Shown here one piece after another: positions 1 to 7,579 of a DNA stretch of 64,000 nucleotides; position 1 is the first letter of the stretch, and each line of letters starts with the position of its first letter. The notes beneath the pieces were generated by a model that was not told the origin of the DNA, did not search any database, and saw only the letters and a program-made list of their open reading frames with translations. Position numbers and translations under genes: made by a program. The stretch lies in assembly GCF_025562715.2 (NCBI RefSeq), contig NZ_JAPFCC010000001.1, positions 62,001 to 126,000 on the forward strand. The letters run 5' to 3'. The stretch comes from Endozoicomonas gorgoniicola. Lineage in GTDB: Bacteria > Pseudomonadota > Gammaproteobacteria > Pseudomonadales > Endozoicomonadaceae.

Positions 1-968
1 TTTTCCTTGCCGGTATCAATAATTCGGGTGTTCCCATCTGTTGCAAGATGCTGTCTACTGCCATAAAAGCCGACGGTGAACACTTGTCCGGAGTTTTTCA
101 GTCTTGGGTCACTTTCGGGAATGCAGGGTGTTATTGCAATGGATTTATCTCTAAAAGATGTAAGGCAGAATTTGCTGCAGTTTCCGGGATTGCTTTTATC
201 GTATAGTTCAAAGCTCACTTTTGGACTGCTTCTGGTGCTTAGTTGTTCGTTTCGACGCATTCTCCATGCGGTGGCATCGGTTGGTATTCGACCTGCATTG
301 ATAAGAGAGGTGACGGTCATCTTTCCATATTCATATTTAATTTCGGTAACCGGAAAGCTGTTTTCGCCCGCAGAGTCTTCTTTGGCAAGAGCGTAATTCA
401 CAAAATTTTGCAGGATGAAAGCAGGGATGGCTATTTTATACCCTGCGGTATACCAGAGTGCCGCTGATACCATGTATGGGTATGAAGAACGCCATAATCT
501 ATTGGCTGCACTGGTAGGGGCGGGGGTACTGCCACTGCACTGCAGGCTTAATTTTTCGGTGTCGACATACAGGGCAGTTCTCTCAGCCGGGCCACCGGCG
601 TAAACTTCCGAACTTAAAATCAACGGAGGTGAGTATAAGTCAGGCGGCCTTGGGGTGATTGTGGTCACACTGTTTATTTCCGGTGAAAATGCTGAAGAGC
701 TGGCAGGTTTGATCAATGCTGTAGCGTAGGTGCGGTTAACTAATATTGTGGAGACAGTAGAAGGTGCAAGTTGTGTTAGAGACGTTGTGTTAGAGTCGAA
801 CCGTGGGGTACGAGAAGGTGAAGAGTGTATTGAAGAGTGTATAGATGTACTGCTTTGGGGTATCGAACGGGACGTTGATATTCCACTGCCCAGAGCCTGG
901 TTCGGGTATTGGGACAAAGGCAAAGTAAACAATAAAATGGACGCTGAATACGCAGCTCGTTTGTTCAT
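1..968 (-). CDS. Partial secreted protein of unknown function (C-terminus beyond left edge)
   Basis: An open minus-strand frame runs from an ATG at 966-968 to the left edge without a stop, giving about 322 residues. An in-frame stop lies just upstream at 972-974. The protein begins MNKRAAYSASILLFTLPL, a basic start plus hydrophobic core typical of a signal peptide, followed by a Ser/Thr/Pro-rich stretch to about residue 85 and then a more ordered part with several cysteines and aromatic residues (for example RLWRSSYPYMVSAALWYTAG). I do not recognise a family. The coding strand is supported by continuous sense reading across nearly 1 kb while plus-strand frames here are short. Two short tandem repeats lie in the Ser-rich part (770-797, 819-842). 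The ribosome binding site is weak. Likely exported or surface exposed. Confidence 0.7.
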   Translation of the reverse strand, partial: MNKRAAYSASILLFTLPLSQYPNQALGSGISTSRSIPQSSTSIHSSIHSSPSRTPRFDSNTTSLTQLAPSTVSTILVNRTYATALIKPASSSAFSPEINSVTTITPRPPDLYSPPLILSSEVYAGGPAERTALYVDTEKLSLQCSGSTPAPTSAANRLWRSSYPYMVSAALWYTAGYKIAIPAFILQNFVNYALAKEDSAGENSFPVTEIKYEYGKMTVTSLINAGRIPTDATAWRMRRNEQLSTRSSPKVSFELYDKSNPGNCSKFCLTSFRDKSIAITPCIPESDPRLKNSGQVFTVGFYGSRQHLATDGNTRIIDTGKE

Positions 969-1114
969 GATTCACAACTCTGCTGATTGACAAAGATAGT
1001 TAAGCCTAATAAACAGAGTTAAGTGATTTTTTTTGTCAGGTGCCTGGCCCTGATGCAATGGGTTGTTTGGGAGCCGTTTCTCTTGAGTCCGCGATTATGT
1101 GGAAAGCTGAAGTG

Positions 1115-1864
1115 TTAATCGTCTTCAAACAGTTCCCGCAACATTCTGTCAGGGTTAGCAAGAAACGACCGGGTTATCTGGTAATGTTCGGTTTCCTCAT
1201 AGTTAACCGACTCAATGCCTGAACCAGTGAAATGATAAATCAACGCTCCGGGGTAAGCCATTAACAGGGGGGAATGGGTGGCAATAATAAACTGTGACTT
1301 TTTCTGTACCAGTTGATTCATCCGGGACAGAACCGTTAGCTGTCTGGCTGGTGAAAGAGCCGCTTCCGGCTCATCAAGAATATACAGGCCGTTACCCCGG
1401 AACCGGTTGAGTACCAGCGATAGAAATGATTCTCCATGGGACTGCTCGTGGAGTGAGATACCGCCATAGGCATCTATAATCGGCGGACCTCCGCCTTCAT
1501 TGTCTAACTGCTCAATGTTAGTCGCGACATTAAAAAAGCTTTCGGCCCTGAGAAAAAAACCGTCTGCGGGCTTTCGGATCGATTTAACCAGCCTTAAAAA
1601 CTGGTGCAGGGCAGAGTGGGACTCACGGGTGCCAAAGTTAAAGTTTTTTGTGCCACCCTCGGGGTTAAAACCCATGGCGACGGCAATAGCTTCCAGCAGA
1701 GTCGACTTTCCACTGCCGTTTTCACCAATAAAAAAAGTCACTTCCGGTGAAAACGGCAGGTGATCAATACTCCGGATTGCCGGAATGGTGAAAGGGTAAT
1801 GGTTCCAATGTTCAATTTTCTCGCTTTTTAGAGAAATTTCCCTCAGGTAGGGTAATGTTTCCAT
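1115..1864 (-). CDS. AAA/ABC-type ATPase, COG3910-like predicted ATPase
   Basis: A 249-residue soluble ATPase of the small ABC-like class. A Walker A loop GENGSGKST lies near residue 47, a signature-like HEQSHGES near residue 140, Walker B LYILDEPEAALSP near residue 160 and a switch histidine in IIATHSPLL near residue 195. Its size and motif order fit the predicted ATPases grouped as COG3910, which stand alone without a membrane partner; their role is not settled. There is no nuclease partner next to it, so I see no reason to call it a defence gene. It is transcribed away from the VOC gene and towards the partial secreted-protein gene, with 146 bases between. Biological role unknown. Confidence 0.75.
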   Translation of the reverse strand: METLPYLREISLKSEKIEHWNHYPFTIPAIRSIDHLPFSPEVTFFIGENGSGKSTLLEAIAVAMGFNPEGGTKNFNFGTRESHSALHQFLRLVKSIRKPADGFFLRAESFFNVATNIEQLDNEGGGPPIIDAYGGISLHEQSHGESFLSLVLNRFRGNGLYILDEPEAALSPARQLTVLSRMNQLVQKKSQFIIATHSPLLMAYPGALIYHFTGSGIESVNYEETEHYQITRSFLANPDRMLRELFEDD

Positions 1865-1988
1865 TAGTTGTTCTCTTTGCTCAATTAGCTGACGATAAAC
1901 ATGAGCAGCAGTTATAGCCGAAAATGGAAATACCCAGTATGGTTAAATGAAAAAAATAATGTCCCGCTTGACAGAGGAGGTACATCGG

Positions 1989-2405
1989 ATGAACAGAGAT
2001 GTCGGGCTGACCCATATCGCACTGACGTCTAAGAACATTGACGCCAGTGTCCAGTTCTATGGTGAATACGCCAATATGAGAGTGGTTCATGAACGTGGCA
2101 TTGAACCAGAATCTACCCACGTGGTCTGGTTGTCAGATCAAACCAGACCCTTTGTTATTGTGTTAATCGAATCAAACCATCCTGCACCGGCTTTGGGGCC
2201 TTTCGCGCACCTTGGCGTCGGTTGTGAGTCGCGGGAGACGCTGGATAAACTGTGCGACCGCGCTCGTAAAGCCAATATTCTGGTACGAGAGCCAGTAGAC
2301 TCGGGTTACCCTGCTGGCTATTGGGCTTTTATCAAAGATCCGGACGGACATAACCTTGAACTGTCGTATGGTCAGGAGGTTGGGCTGGCGGTGACTAACG
2401 CTTAA
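1989..2405 (+). CDS. VOC (glyoxalase/dioxygenase fold) family protein
   Basis: A 138-residue protein with the vicinal-oxygen-chelate pattern: an early metal-ligand histidine in VGLTHIALTSKN, a central HLGVGCES segment and the C-terminal DPDGHNLELSY typical of glyoxalase I-like proteins. The start at 1989 is chosen because a strong ribosome binding site AGAGGAGG at 1973-1980 sits eight bases before it; a longer frame from 1947 has no such site and adds 14 residues unlike the family start. Such proteins are often lactoylglutathione lyases, fosfomycin-type thiol transferases or ring-cleavage dioxygenases; the substrate cannot be told here. It is just upstream of the T6SS locus but nothing links it to secretion. 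Confidence 0.8.
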   Translation: MNRDVGLTHIALTSKNIDASVQFYGEYANMRVVHERGIEPESTHVVWLSDQTRPFVIVLIESNHPAPALGPFAHLGVGCESRETLDKLCDRARKANILVREPVDSGYPAGYWAFIKDPDGHNLELSYGQEVGLAVTNA

Positions 2406-2521
2406 TAACTGTTTAATAATAAGCCTGTCGTGGATAGTTGATTGTTTTATTATCAGCGACAGGCAAATTTTCCTCAAAGCGTCTAATCTACAGATTAAAA
2501 CCAGCACGTGAAATACCCACC

Positions 2522-4060
2522 ATGTATGGCTTGATGTCTGAGGAACTTGCCGGTGTATTATGCTCGCCGGTATCAGAAGACCACCCTGCCGGTGAATACC
2601 TGAAATCCAACCGGCAACTCTATCGTCCACTGCGCAACGTTTACAACGTTGCCCAGACCAGCTTGCATAAGCTGTCACTGAATCCTGACCCTTCTGAGCT
2701 GGAAGAATTACTGATTGTCAATCAGGAAAACTGGTCAGAACTGGAAACTATGCTGCTGGATATTCTCCAGACCAACTCCCGGGATCTTGAATGCCTTGTC
2801 TGGCTGGCTATGGCACAGCTCTTTTCTGATCAGCCATACATTCGTCTGGCTCGTGTACTGAATTTTTTAGAGCAGGTTGTCCAGACCTTCTGGCCTGCTG
2901 TTCAGCCCCTGCTGCCGGATGAAAAAATCCACTCCAGTGACGAGCAGGGGATAGCCAGGGAGCGCGCTGAACTACAGTCGCGGCCGCTGAAACTGTTGTT
3001 TGGTGAATCAGAAGACAGCTGTCAGATAGCCGTCCCCCTGCGTATGCTGCCGCTGATTGGAGACATTGATTATGTCCGTTATCAACGGGACGAGGCTGAA
3101 CTTGTCAAACAGCTTCAGGAGTCGCCTTCAGACATTCTCAATAGTGAAGATGAAATCGTTAAGCGCATCAATAGCATGCAGGATGTGATTGATGCGCTGG
3201 ACGCACTGGATAAAACGCTGCAGTCCTGTTTTGGCGAACTGAATATGGCTGCACCGGGTAGTCGTTTTTTCAGAAAGCAAATGGATGCCAACCTGAACGC
3301 CATGCAAAACCTGACAAACGGAATTATTGAGCCATGGCCACTGGATGCCCGAAAAGCGCTTGAATCGGAGCAAGAAATTTCTGAGAAAGAAGCTACCTTA
3401 ACAGTAGGTTTGTCGGATTCTGATGCTGAATCCGGAGTAAATGGCAATGGTAGCGGAATCGACAGCACTCTGGCACCGGGCTTTGGGCGGAATCAGGCAT
3501 TTCATCAGTTGCGCAGTCTGGCGGATTTTTTCCAGAAGACAGAACCTCAAAGTCCGGTGTCGTATTTACTGGAGAAAACTATTCGCTGGGGTTACACCCC
3601 TCTACCGGATTTAATGCATGAATTACTTCAGGGGAATGAGGCACTTCTGGGGAGAGTTACTGATCTGACAGGTATGAACATGACTGCCAAAAAGTCTATT
3701 CCGGGTAAACCGGAAATGTCTCTGGATTCCATACTGGCCACGCAGGAAGAGGAAATGACCACTGGTCCTGAAATAATCAGTGCTCCTGAACTGATCAGTA
3801 CACCTGAACCCATTGAGCCTGTGCCAACTAAGCCATCAGCAGAGACTGAGCCAGAGACAACAACAATGCCCGATATGACTATTGCAAACTTGCCTGACTC
3901 TGACTCTGACTCTGACTCTGACTCTGGCTCTGGCTCTGGCTCTGGCTCTGACGTTGATGATGATAAGGCTCAGGCATCAGAATCTGCTGACGAAGAATCG
4001 TCACAATCAGAACCAGGCTCTGAAAATGTGGTGATTAGTAATCTGGATGAGCTTTTCTGA
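2522..4060 (+). CDS. tssA: T6SS baseplate/cap protein TssA
   Basis: First gene of the plus-strand half of the T6SS locus. The N-terminal part (SPVSEDHPAGEYLKSN, then a helical region to about residue 110) matches the ImpA N-terminal domain of TssA, which coordinates assembly and polymerisation of tube and sheath from the baseplate. About 512 residues from ATG 2522; an in-frame ATG at 2438 would add 28 residues without family character, and an ATG at 2534 is also possible. The C-terminal 150 residues are acidic and low in complexity, with five Asp-Ser and four Gly-Ser dipeptides encoded by a hexanucleotide repeat. The last about 90 bases, including the stop region, were copied in a tandem duplication and recur at 4826-4915. 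Confidence 0.85.
   Translation: MYGLMSEELAGVLCSPVSEDHPAGEYLKSNRQLYRPLRNVYNVAQTSLHKLSLNPDPSELEELLIVNQENWSELETMLLDILQTNSRDLECLVWLAMAQLFSDQPYIRLARVLNFLEQVVQTFWPAVQPLLPDEKIHSSDEQGIARERAELQSRPLKLLFGESEDSCQIAVPLRMLPLIGDIDYVRYQRDEAELVKQLQESPSDILNSEDEIVKRINSMQDVIDALDALDKTLQSCFGELNMAAPGSRFFRKQMDANLNAMQNLTNGIIEPWPLDARKALESEQEISEKEATLTVGLSDSDAESGVNGNGSGIDSTLAPGFGRNQAFHQLRSLADFFQKTEPQSPVSYLLEKTIRWGYTPLPDLMHELLQGNEALLGRVTDLTGMNMTAKKSIPGKPEMSLDSILATQEEEMTTGPEIISAPELISTPEPIEPVPTKPSAETEPETTTMPDMTIANLPDSDSDSDSDSGSGSGSGSDVDDDKAQASESADEESSQSEPGSENVVISNLDELF
3895..3948 (+). repeat. Hexanucleotide repeat in tssA (five TGACTC, four TGGCTC units)
   Basis: Nine consecutive six-base units encode alternating Asp-Ser then Gly-Ser in the acidic tail of TssA. 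The unit is a multiple of three, so copy-number change would alter tail length without breaking the frame. Confidence 0.95.
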
Positions 4061-4096
4061 TCAGTGCTAACGCACTGACAACGGAGGAAATACATC

Positions 4097-4648
4097 ATGG
4101 CTAATATGTTTATGAAGCTAGGGAATCTCAAAATTAAAAAAGGAAAAGGGGCCACCGCTCTAATAACTGGTGGCGACAAGAACAAAAAGTCTGACTATTT
4201 TGGAATTCGCTCTATGAACTGGCGTGTTACTCGCGATGTCGACATGGAAGTCGGTGATGCTAACAACCAGGACAATGGGATAGCATCGATGAGTCAAATT
4301 ACGGTTACCAAGGAGATGGATGGTGCTTCTGAAGTCATCCTGTCACGGATATTAGTGCCGGGTAAATATGGCGATACCGTCGATATTGTCATTACCAAAC
4401 CGGACCGGAAGGGTGGGGGGGCTGAAGTTTATCTTCACATCCAGTTAAAACACGCCCGTGTCTGCGAAGCCGACATTAACATTGCTGAGGGGGCAAGACC
4501 TTTCGAGTGTTATGCACTGGCTTACAGCAGAATTTTGATTAAACACTGGAATGAGGACGAAGGCGGCGCTCTGCAACCGGGTGGCGACGTTACTTTTGAT
4601 CTGCCAACCGCTAAAGCTATGTCTCATGCCATCCAGCAGAGTGGCTAA
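4097..4648 (+). CDS. hcp: T6SS tube protein Hcp, first copy with shortened C-terminus
   Basis: Hcp rings stack to form the inner tube that is propelled out with the VgrG tip. The 183-residue product starts MANMFMKLGNLKIKKGKG, contains the conserved TVTKEMDGASEVILSRI and an AYSRILIKHW strand, and matches its neighbour Hcp2 over its length. The strong site GGAGG lies about eight bases before the ATG. The stop at 4646-4648 arises from a 34-bp tandem duplication (4610-4677): without it the frame would read on through HAIQQGGGAPAA to a TGA near 4695, matching the Gly/Ser-rich tail of Hcp2. It probably still folds, because the change lies after the core barrel. Confidence 0.9.
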   Translation: MANMFMKLGNLKIKKGKGATALITGGDKNKKSDYFGIRSMNWRVTRDVDMEVGDANNQDNGIASMSQITVTKEMDGASEVILSRILVPGKYGDTVDIVITKPDRKGGGAEVYLHIQLKHARVCEADINIAEGARPFECYALAYSRILIKHWNEDEGGALQPGGDVTFDLPTAKAMSHAIQQSG

Positions 4649-4677
4649 AGCTATATCTCATGCCATCCAGCAGGGTG
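4610..4677 (+). repeat. 34-bp tandem duplication at the hcp1 3-prime end
   Basis: Copy 1 is 4610-4643 and copy 2 is 4644-4677, differing at two positions. Because 34 is not a multiple of three, the second copy is read out of frame and gives an early TAA at 4646-4648. Confidence 0.95.
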
Positions 4678-4735
4678 GTGGTGCCCCCGCAGCATGAAAT
4701 AGCTGATTTTTCATTACAGAAGGCAGGAGCAGCTC

Positions 4736-4817
4736 ATGCCCCTCAGTACTCAACATAAACGAGTCAGTAAAAACAGGGGCAGCATTTCCTGCGATGTCGA
4801 AACGAGCGGAGCCTGTG
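4736..4817 (+). pseudogene. Remnant of the tssB 5-prime end
   Basis: This stretch begins ATGCCCCTCAGTACTCAACA, as the intact tssB does at 5562, is preceded by the same GGCAGGAG-type leader, and stays closely similar for about 82 bases before similarity stops abruptly where tssA-derived sequence begins. It is the truncated copy left by the tandem duplication and cannot encode a functional sheath protein. Confidence 0.85.
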
Positions 4818-4825
4818 CTAACCAT

Positions 4826-4915
4826 GCCATCAGCATCTGCAGACGAAGAGTCGTCACAATCAGAATCAAGCTCGGAAAAGGGGTTGATTACTTATCTGGA
4901 TGATCTTTTCTGGTC
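4826..4915 (+). pseudogene. Remnant of the tssA 3-prime end
   Basis: The sequence repeats the tssA tail (3973-4062 region: acidic codons, CTGGATGA and CTTTTCTG motifs and the AGTGCTAACGCACTGAC run that follows). The tssA stop TGA has become TGG here, which would matter only if the fragment were translated. It directly precedes the ribosome binding site of hcp2. Confidence 0.85.
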
Positions 4916-4950
4916 AGTGCTAACGCACTGACCACCGGAGGAAATACGTC

Positions 4951-5523
4951 ATGGCTAATATGTTTATGAAGCTAGGGGATCTCAAAATTAAAAAAGGAAA
5001 GGGGGCCACCGCTCTATTAACCGGGGGCGACAAGGGCGGCAAAGACAACTATTTTACTATTCGCTCTTTGAACTTTCGTGTTGGTCGCGAAATCCTCATG
5101 GAAATCGGTAATGGTCTGAACCTGTCCACAGGGAAAATGCACTTGAGTCCAGTTACGTTTACCAAGGAGATGGATGGTGCTTCTGAAATCATCCTGTCAC
5201 GGATGTTAGTGCCGGGTGAGAAGGGCGATACCGTCGATATTATCATTACCAAACCGGATGAGGAGGGTAAGGGGGCTCAAGTTTATCTTCACGTGCAGTT
5301 AAAAAAAGCCCGTGTCATCGAATGCGACCTTAACATTGCTGAGGGGGCAAAACCTTTCGAGTGTTATGCATTTGCTTACAGCAGAATTTTGGTTAAATAC
5401 TGGAGTGAAGACGAAGGCGGCGATCTGTCACCGGGTGGCGACGTTATTTATAACCTGTCAACCGCTGAGGCTGAGTCTCATGCCATCACCGGTGGTGGCA
5501 GTAGCTCTCCCGACGCAGTATGA
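4951..5523 (+). CDS. hcp: T6SS tube protein Hcp, second copy
   Basis: A 190-residue Hcp, the tandem duplicate of the preceding gene. It keeps the MANMFMKLGDLKIKKGKG start, FTKEMDGASEIILSRM and AYSRILVKYW, and ends with a Gly/Ser-rich tail (ITGGGSSSPDAV) that Hcp1 has lost. The central part differs more between copies (GLNLSTGKMHLS here, NNQDNGIASMS in Hcp1), so the two may differ in effector binding inside the ring; that is inference. A good GGAGG site lies before ATG 4951, and tssB follows after 38 bases. This is probably the copy closer to the ancestral form. Confidence 0.9.
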   Translation: MANMFMKLGDLKIKKGKGATALLTGGDKGGKDNYFTIRSLNFRVGREILMEIGNGLNLSTGKMHLSPVTFTKEMDGASEIILSRMLVPGEKGDTVDIIITKPDEEGKGAQVYLHVQLKKARVIECDLNIAEGAKPFECYAFAYSRILVKYWSEDEGGDLSPGGDVIYNLSTAEAESHAITGGGSSSPDAV

Positions 5524-5561
5524 AACCGTTGATTTTTCATTAAATAAGGCAGGAGTAGCTC

Positions 5562-6080
5562 ATGCCCCTCAGTACTCAACACAAACGAGTCAGTAAAAAC
5601 CGGGTCAGCATTACCTACGATGTCGAAACGAACGGAGCCTATGAAAAACGTGAGTTACCTTTTGTTGTTGGAGTGATTGGTGAATTTTCAGGTGACAAAC
5701 CTGAGAGTCAGAAAGAGGAAGTCGATTTTCGAAGCTTTACTGATGTCAACAGGGAGAATTTCGACACCGTGATGACAAATATTGGTCCACAACTGGATAT
5801 GAGAGTCAATAACAAGCTGGCCGATGATGACAGTGAATTTAACGTCAAGCTGCTTTTTAGTTCAATGCGAGACTTTGAACCTGAAAATCTGGTTCAGCAA
5901 GTCGAACCGTTAGCGAAGCTGATGGAGGTGCGCAATCAGTTGCGGGAACTGCTGGCTCATGCCGACCGCTCCCGTGACCTTGAAAAGTTACTGAAAGAAG
6001 TACTGCAAAGTACTGAAGCACTGAACAGCCTTTGTGAAGAACTTGGTGTCAGCCCTGACGGTGAGGAGGCAGAATCATGA
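5562..6080 (+). CDS. tssB: T6SS contractile sheath small subunit TssB
   Basis: TssB (VipA/IglA family) pairs with TssC to form the contractile sheath. The 172-residue product shows the family features: an N-terminal strand region RVSITYDVETNGAYEKRELP, FVVGVIGEFSGD, VDFRSFTDVN near residue 55, and a C-terminal helical part (LAKLMEVRNQLRELLAHADR) that includes the segment recognised by ClpV in homologues. The length is usual. The ATG overlaps no gene and follows an AGGCAGGAG-type site. The stop overlaps the tssC start by four bases (ATGA), indicating translational coupling. Confidence 0.93.
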   Translation: MPLSTQHKRVSKNRVSITYDVETNGAYEKRELPFVVGVIGEFSGDKPESQKEEVDFRSFTDVNRENFDTVMTNIGPQLDMRVNNKLADDDSEFNVKLLFSSMRDFEPENLVQQVEPLAKLMEVRNQLRELLAHADRSRDLEKLLKEVLQSTEALNSLCEELGVSPDGEEAES

Positions 6081-7579
6081 GTGAGCAACAGGGCGAAACT
6101 GCCGCCGCAGAGAGTTCTGAGGCTCAGGAAGCTCCTGCTACTTTCCTTGACCGGGCTATTGCTGCAACCAGTCAGACGTCACCGGATACCACCAAAGAAC
6201 TCCTTGCTACGCTGACTCAGCAAGCGTTATCCGGTACGGTGACATGGAGCAAGAGCCTGCAAAAAACCATTCAAGAAGCCGTCAACTTAATGGATGAGCG
6301 AATGTCAATGCAGTTGTCGGAAATTATGCATAAGCCAGAGTTTCAGAAGCTGGAAGGTTCGTGGCGCGGAATCAGCAAGCTGGTACAGAACAGTGAGTTA
6401 GGTACTCAGTTGAAAATTCGCGTGCTGGACATTACTCGTGAGGAGTTGATAGAGCAGTTTGAAGATGCACCTTCCATTGACCGCAGTCGTCTTTTTAACC
6501 TGGTTTACCAGAGTGAATTTGGTACAGCGGGAGGTGAGCCTTATGGTGTACTGCTGGGTGACTACGCGTTTGATCATAATGACGAAAATGTTGCCTTGCT
6601 GCGTTATCTTGGGACTGTAGCAGCTGCTTCCCATGCGCCATTTATCGGTTCGGCAAGCCCTTCCCTTTTTGGGTTCAGCAGCTTCGAAGCGTTTAGTGAA
6701 GGCAGACCGGTGGCTTCGGGTTTTGAATCGCCCGTTTACGCCAGCTGGAACGGCTTCAGAGACAGTGATGATTCCCGTTATGTGGCTCTGACCATGCCCA
6801 AAACACTGGCACGAACTCCTTATGGCACAGGGGGACGTTCGGTAAAAACTTTTAACTATGAAGAGTTTCCGAAGTCGGCGGATGGACAGCGACGACCATC
6901 GTCTATTGACGACTTTACCTGGAGCAATGCCGTCTATGATATGGGATTACTGATTAATAATGCGTTTACTGCCTTTGGTTGGTGTACCAGCATTCGGGGG
7001 CTGGAAAATGGAGGGAAGGTTGAGGGTTTGCCAAATTACACTTACACGTCAGAAGCGGGGGATCTGGTGCAACAGTGTCCAACGCAGGTCAATCTGACCG
7101 ATGAGCGTGAGAAAGAAATCTCAGATCTGGGGCTCCTGCCATTAGTTCATTATAAAAATGGTAACTACGGTGTCTTTATTGGGGCGCAAACTCTGCAAAG
7201 AGCCAAAGTATATCTTGACAAAGACTCCACGGCCAATGCTGCCATTTCTGCCCGCCTGCCCTACATTATGGCCAGTTCCCGCATCGCCCACTACCTGAAA
7301 GTCATGGGGCGGGATCAGATTGGCTCTGCTATGCAGCCTGCAGATGTAGAAAAATACCTGTCGACATGGATTGGCGAATACACCAATCCTAATGCGGCGG
7401 GTAATGAGGCACGAGCCGAAACACCACTGCGGGAATCAAGCATTAAAGTTGAAGAGCAGGCCGGGCGGCCGGGCTGTTATTCAGCGATTGCCTACCTGCG
7501 CCCCTGGCTGCAGATGGAAGAGCTGACTACATCGCTGCGCATGGTTGCGAATATTCCGGGAGGTGGTGGCGGTGGGTGA
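6077..7579 (+). CDS. tssC: T6SS contractile sheath large subunit TssC
   Basis: The 500-residue product is a standard TssC (VipB/EvpB family), the large sheath protein. An acidic N-terminal tail of about 70 residues precedes the family core, which begins MHKPEFQKLEGSWRGISKLV; later markers include LLGDYAFDH, PFIGSASPSLFGF, a conserved SIRGLENGGKVEGLP loop and the C-terminal RPGCYSAIAYLRPWLQMEEL. The tail ends in a glycine run. It is coupled to tssB by an ATGA overlap, and its own stop overlaps the GTG of the next tssC-like gene. Confidence 0.95.
   Translation: MSEQQGETAAAESSEAQEAPATFLDRAIAATSQTSPDTTKELLATLTQQALSGTVTWSKSLQKTIQEAVNLMDERMSMQLSEIMHKPEFQKLEGSWRGISKLVQNSELGTQLKIRVLDITREELIEQFEDAPSIDRSRLFNLVYQSEFGTAGGEPYGVLLGDYAFDHNDENVALLRYLGTVAAASHAPFIGSASPSLFGFSSFEAFSEGRPVASGFESPVYASWNGFRDSDDSRYVALTMPKTLARTPYGTGGRSVKTFNYEEFPKSADGQRRPSSIDDFTWSNAVYDMGLLINNAFTAFGWCTSIRGLENGGKVEGLPNYTYTSEAGDLVQQCPTQVNLTDEREKEISDLGLLPLVHYKNGNYGVFIGAQTLQRAKVYLDKDSTANAAISARLPYIMASSRIAHYLKVMGRDQIGSAMQPADVEKYLSTWIGEYTNPNAAGNEARAETPLRESSIKVEEQAGRPGCYSAIAYLRPWLQMEELTTSLRMVANIPGGGGGG

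Larger units (their letters stand above)
3973..5643 (+). repeat. 854-bp tandem duplication carrying hcp
   Basis: Unit 1 (about 3973-4825) holds the tssA 3-prime end, hcp1 and the first bases of a tssB. Unit 2 (about 4826-5643) holds a tssA 3-prime fragment, hcp2 and the start of the intact tssB. The two hcp start codons are 854 bases apart and the tssA tails 853 apart. Leader, ribosome binding site and first codons of hcp are nearly identical in the two copies, and the junction of tssB to tssA sequence lies at about 4818-4826. Confidence 0.85.

Noticed and set aside
76..990. Plus-strand short frames in the first kilobase as genes
   Set aside because: They overlap the long minus-strand secreted-protein frame, have no ribosome binding sites and give no protein-like sequence.
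1115..1864. ABC-type ATPase as part of an anti-phage system
   Set aside because: No nuclease, reverse transcriptase or other defence partner is adjacent; the neighbour is a VOC protein on the other strand.
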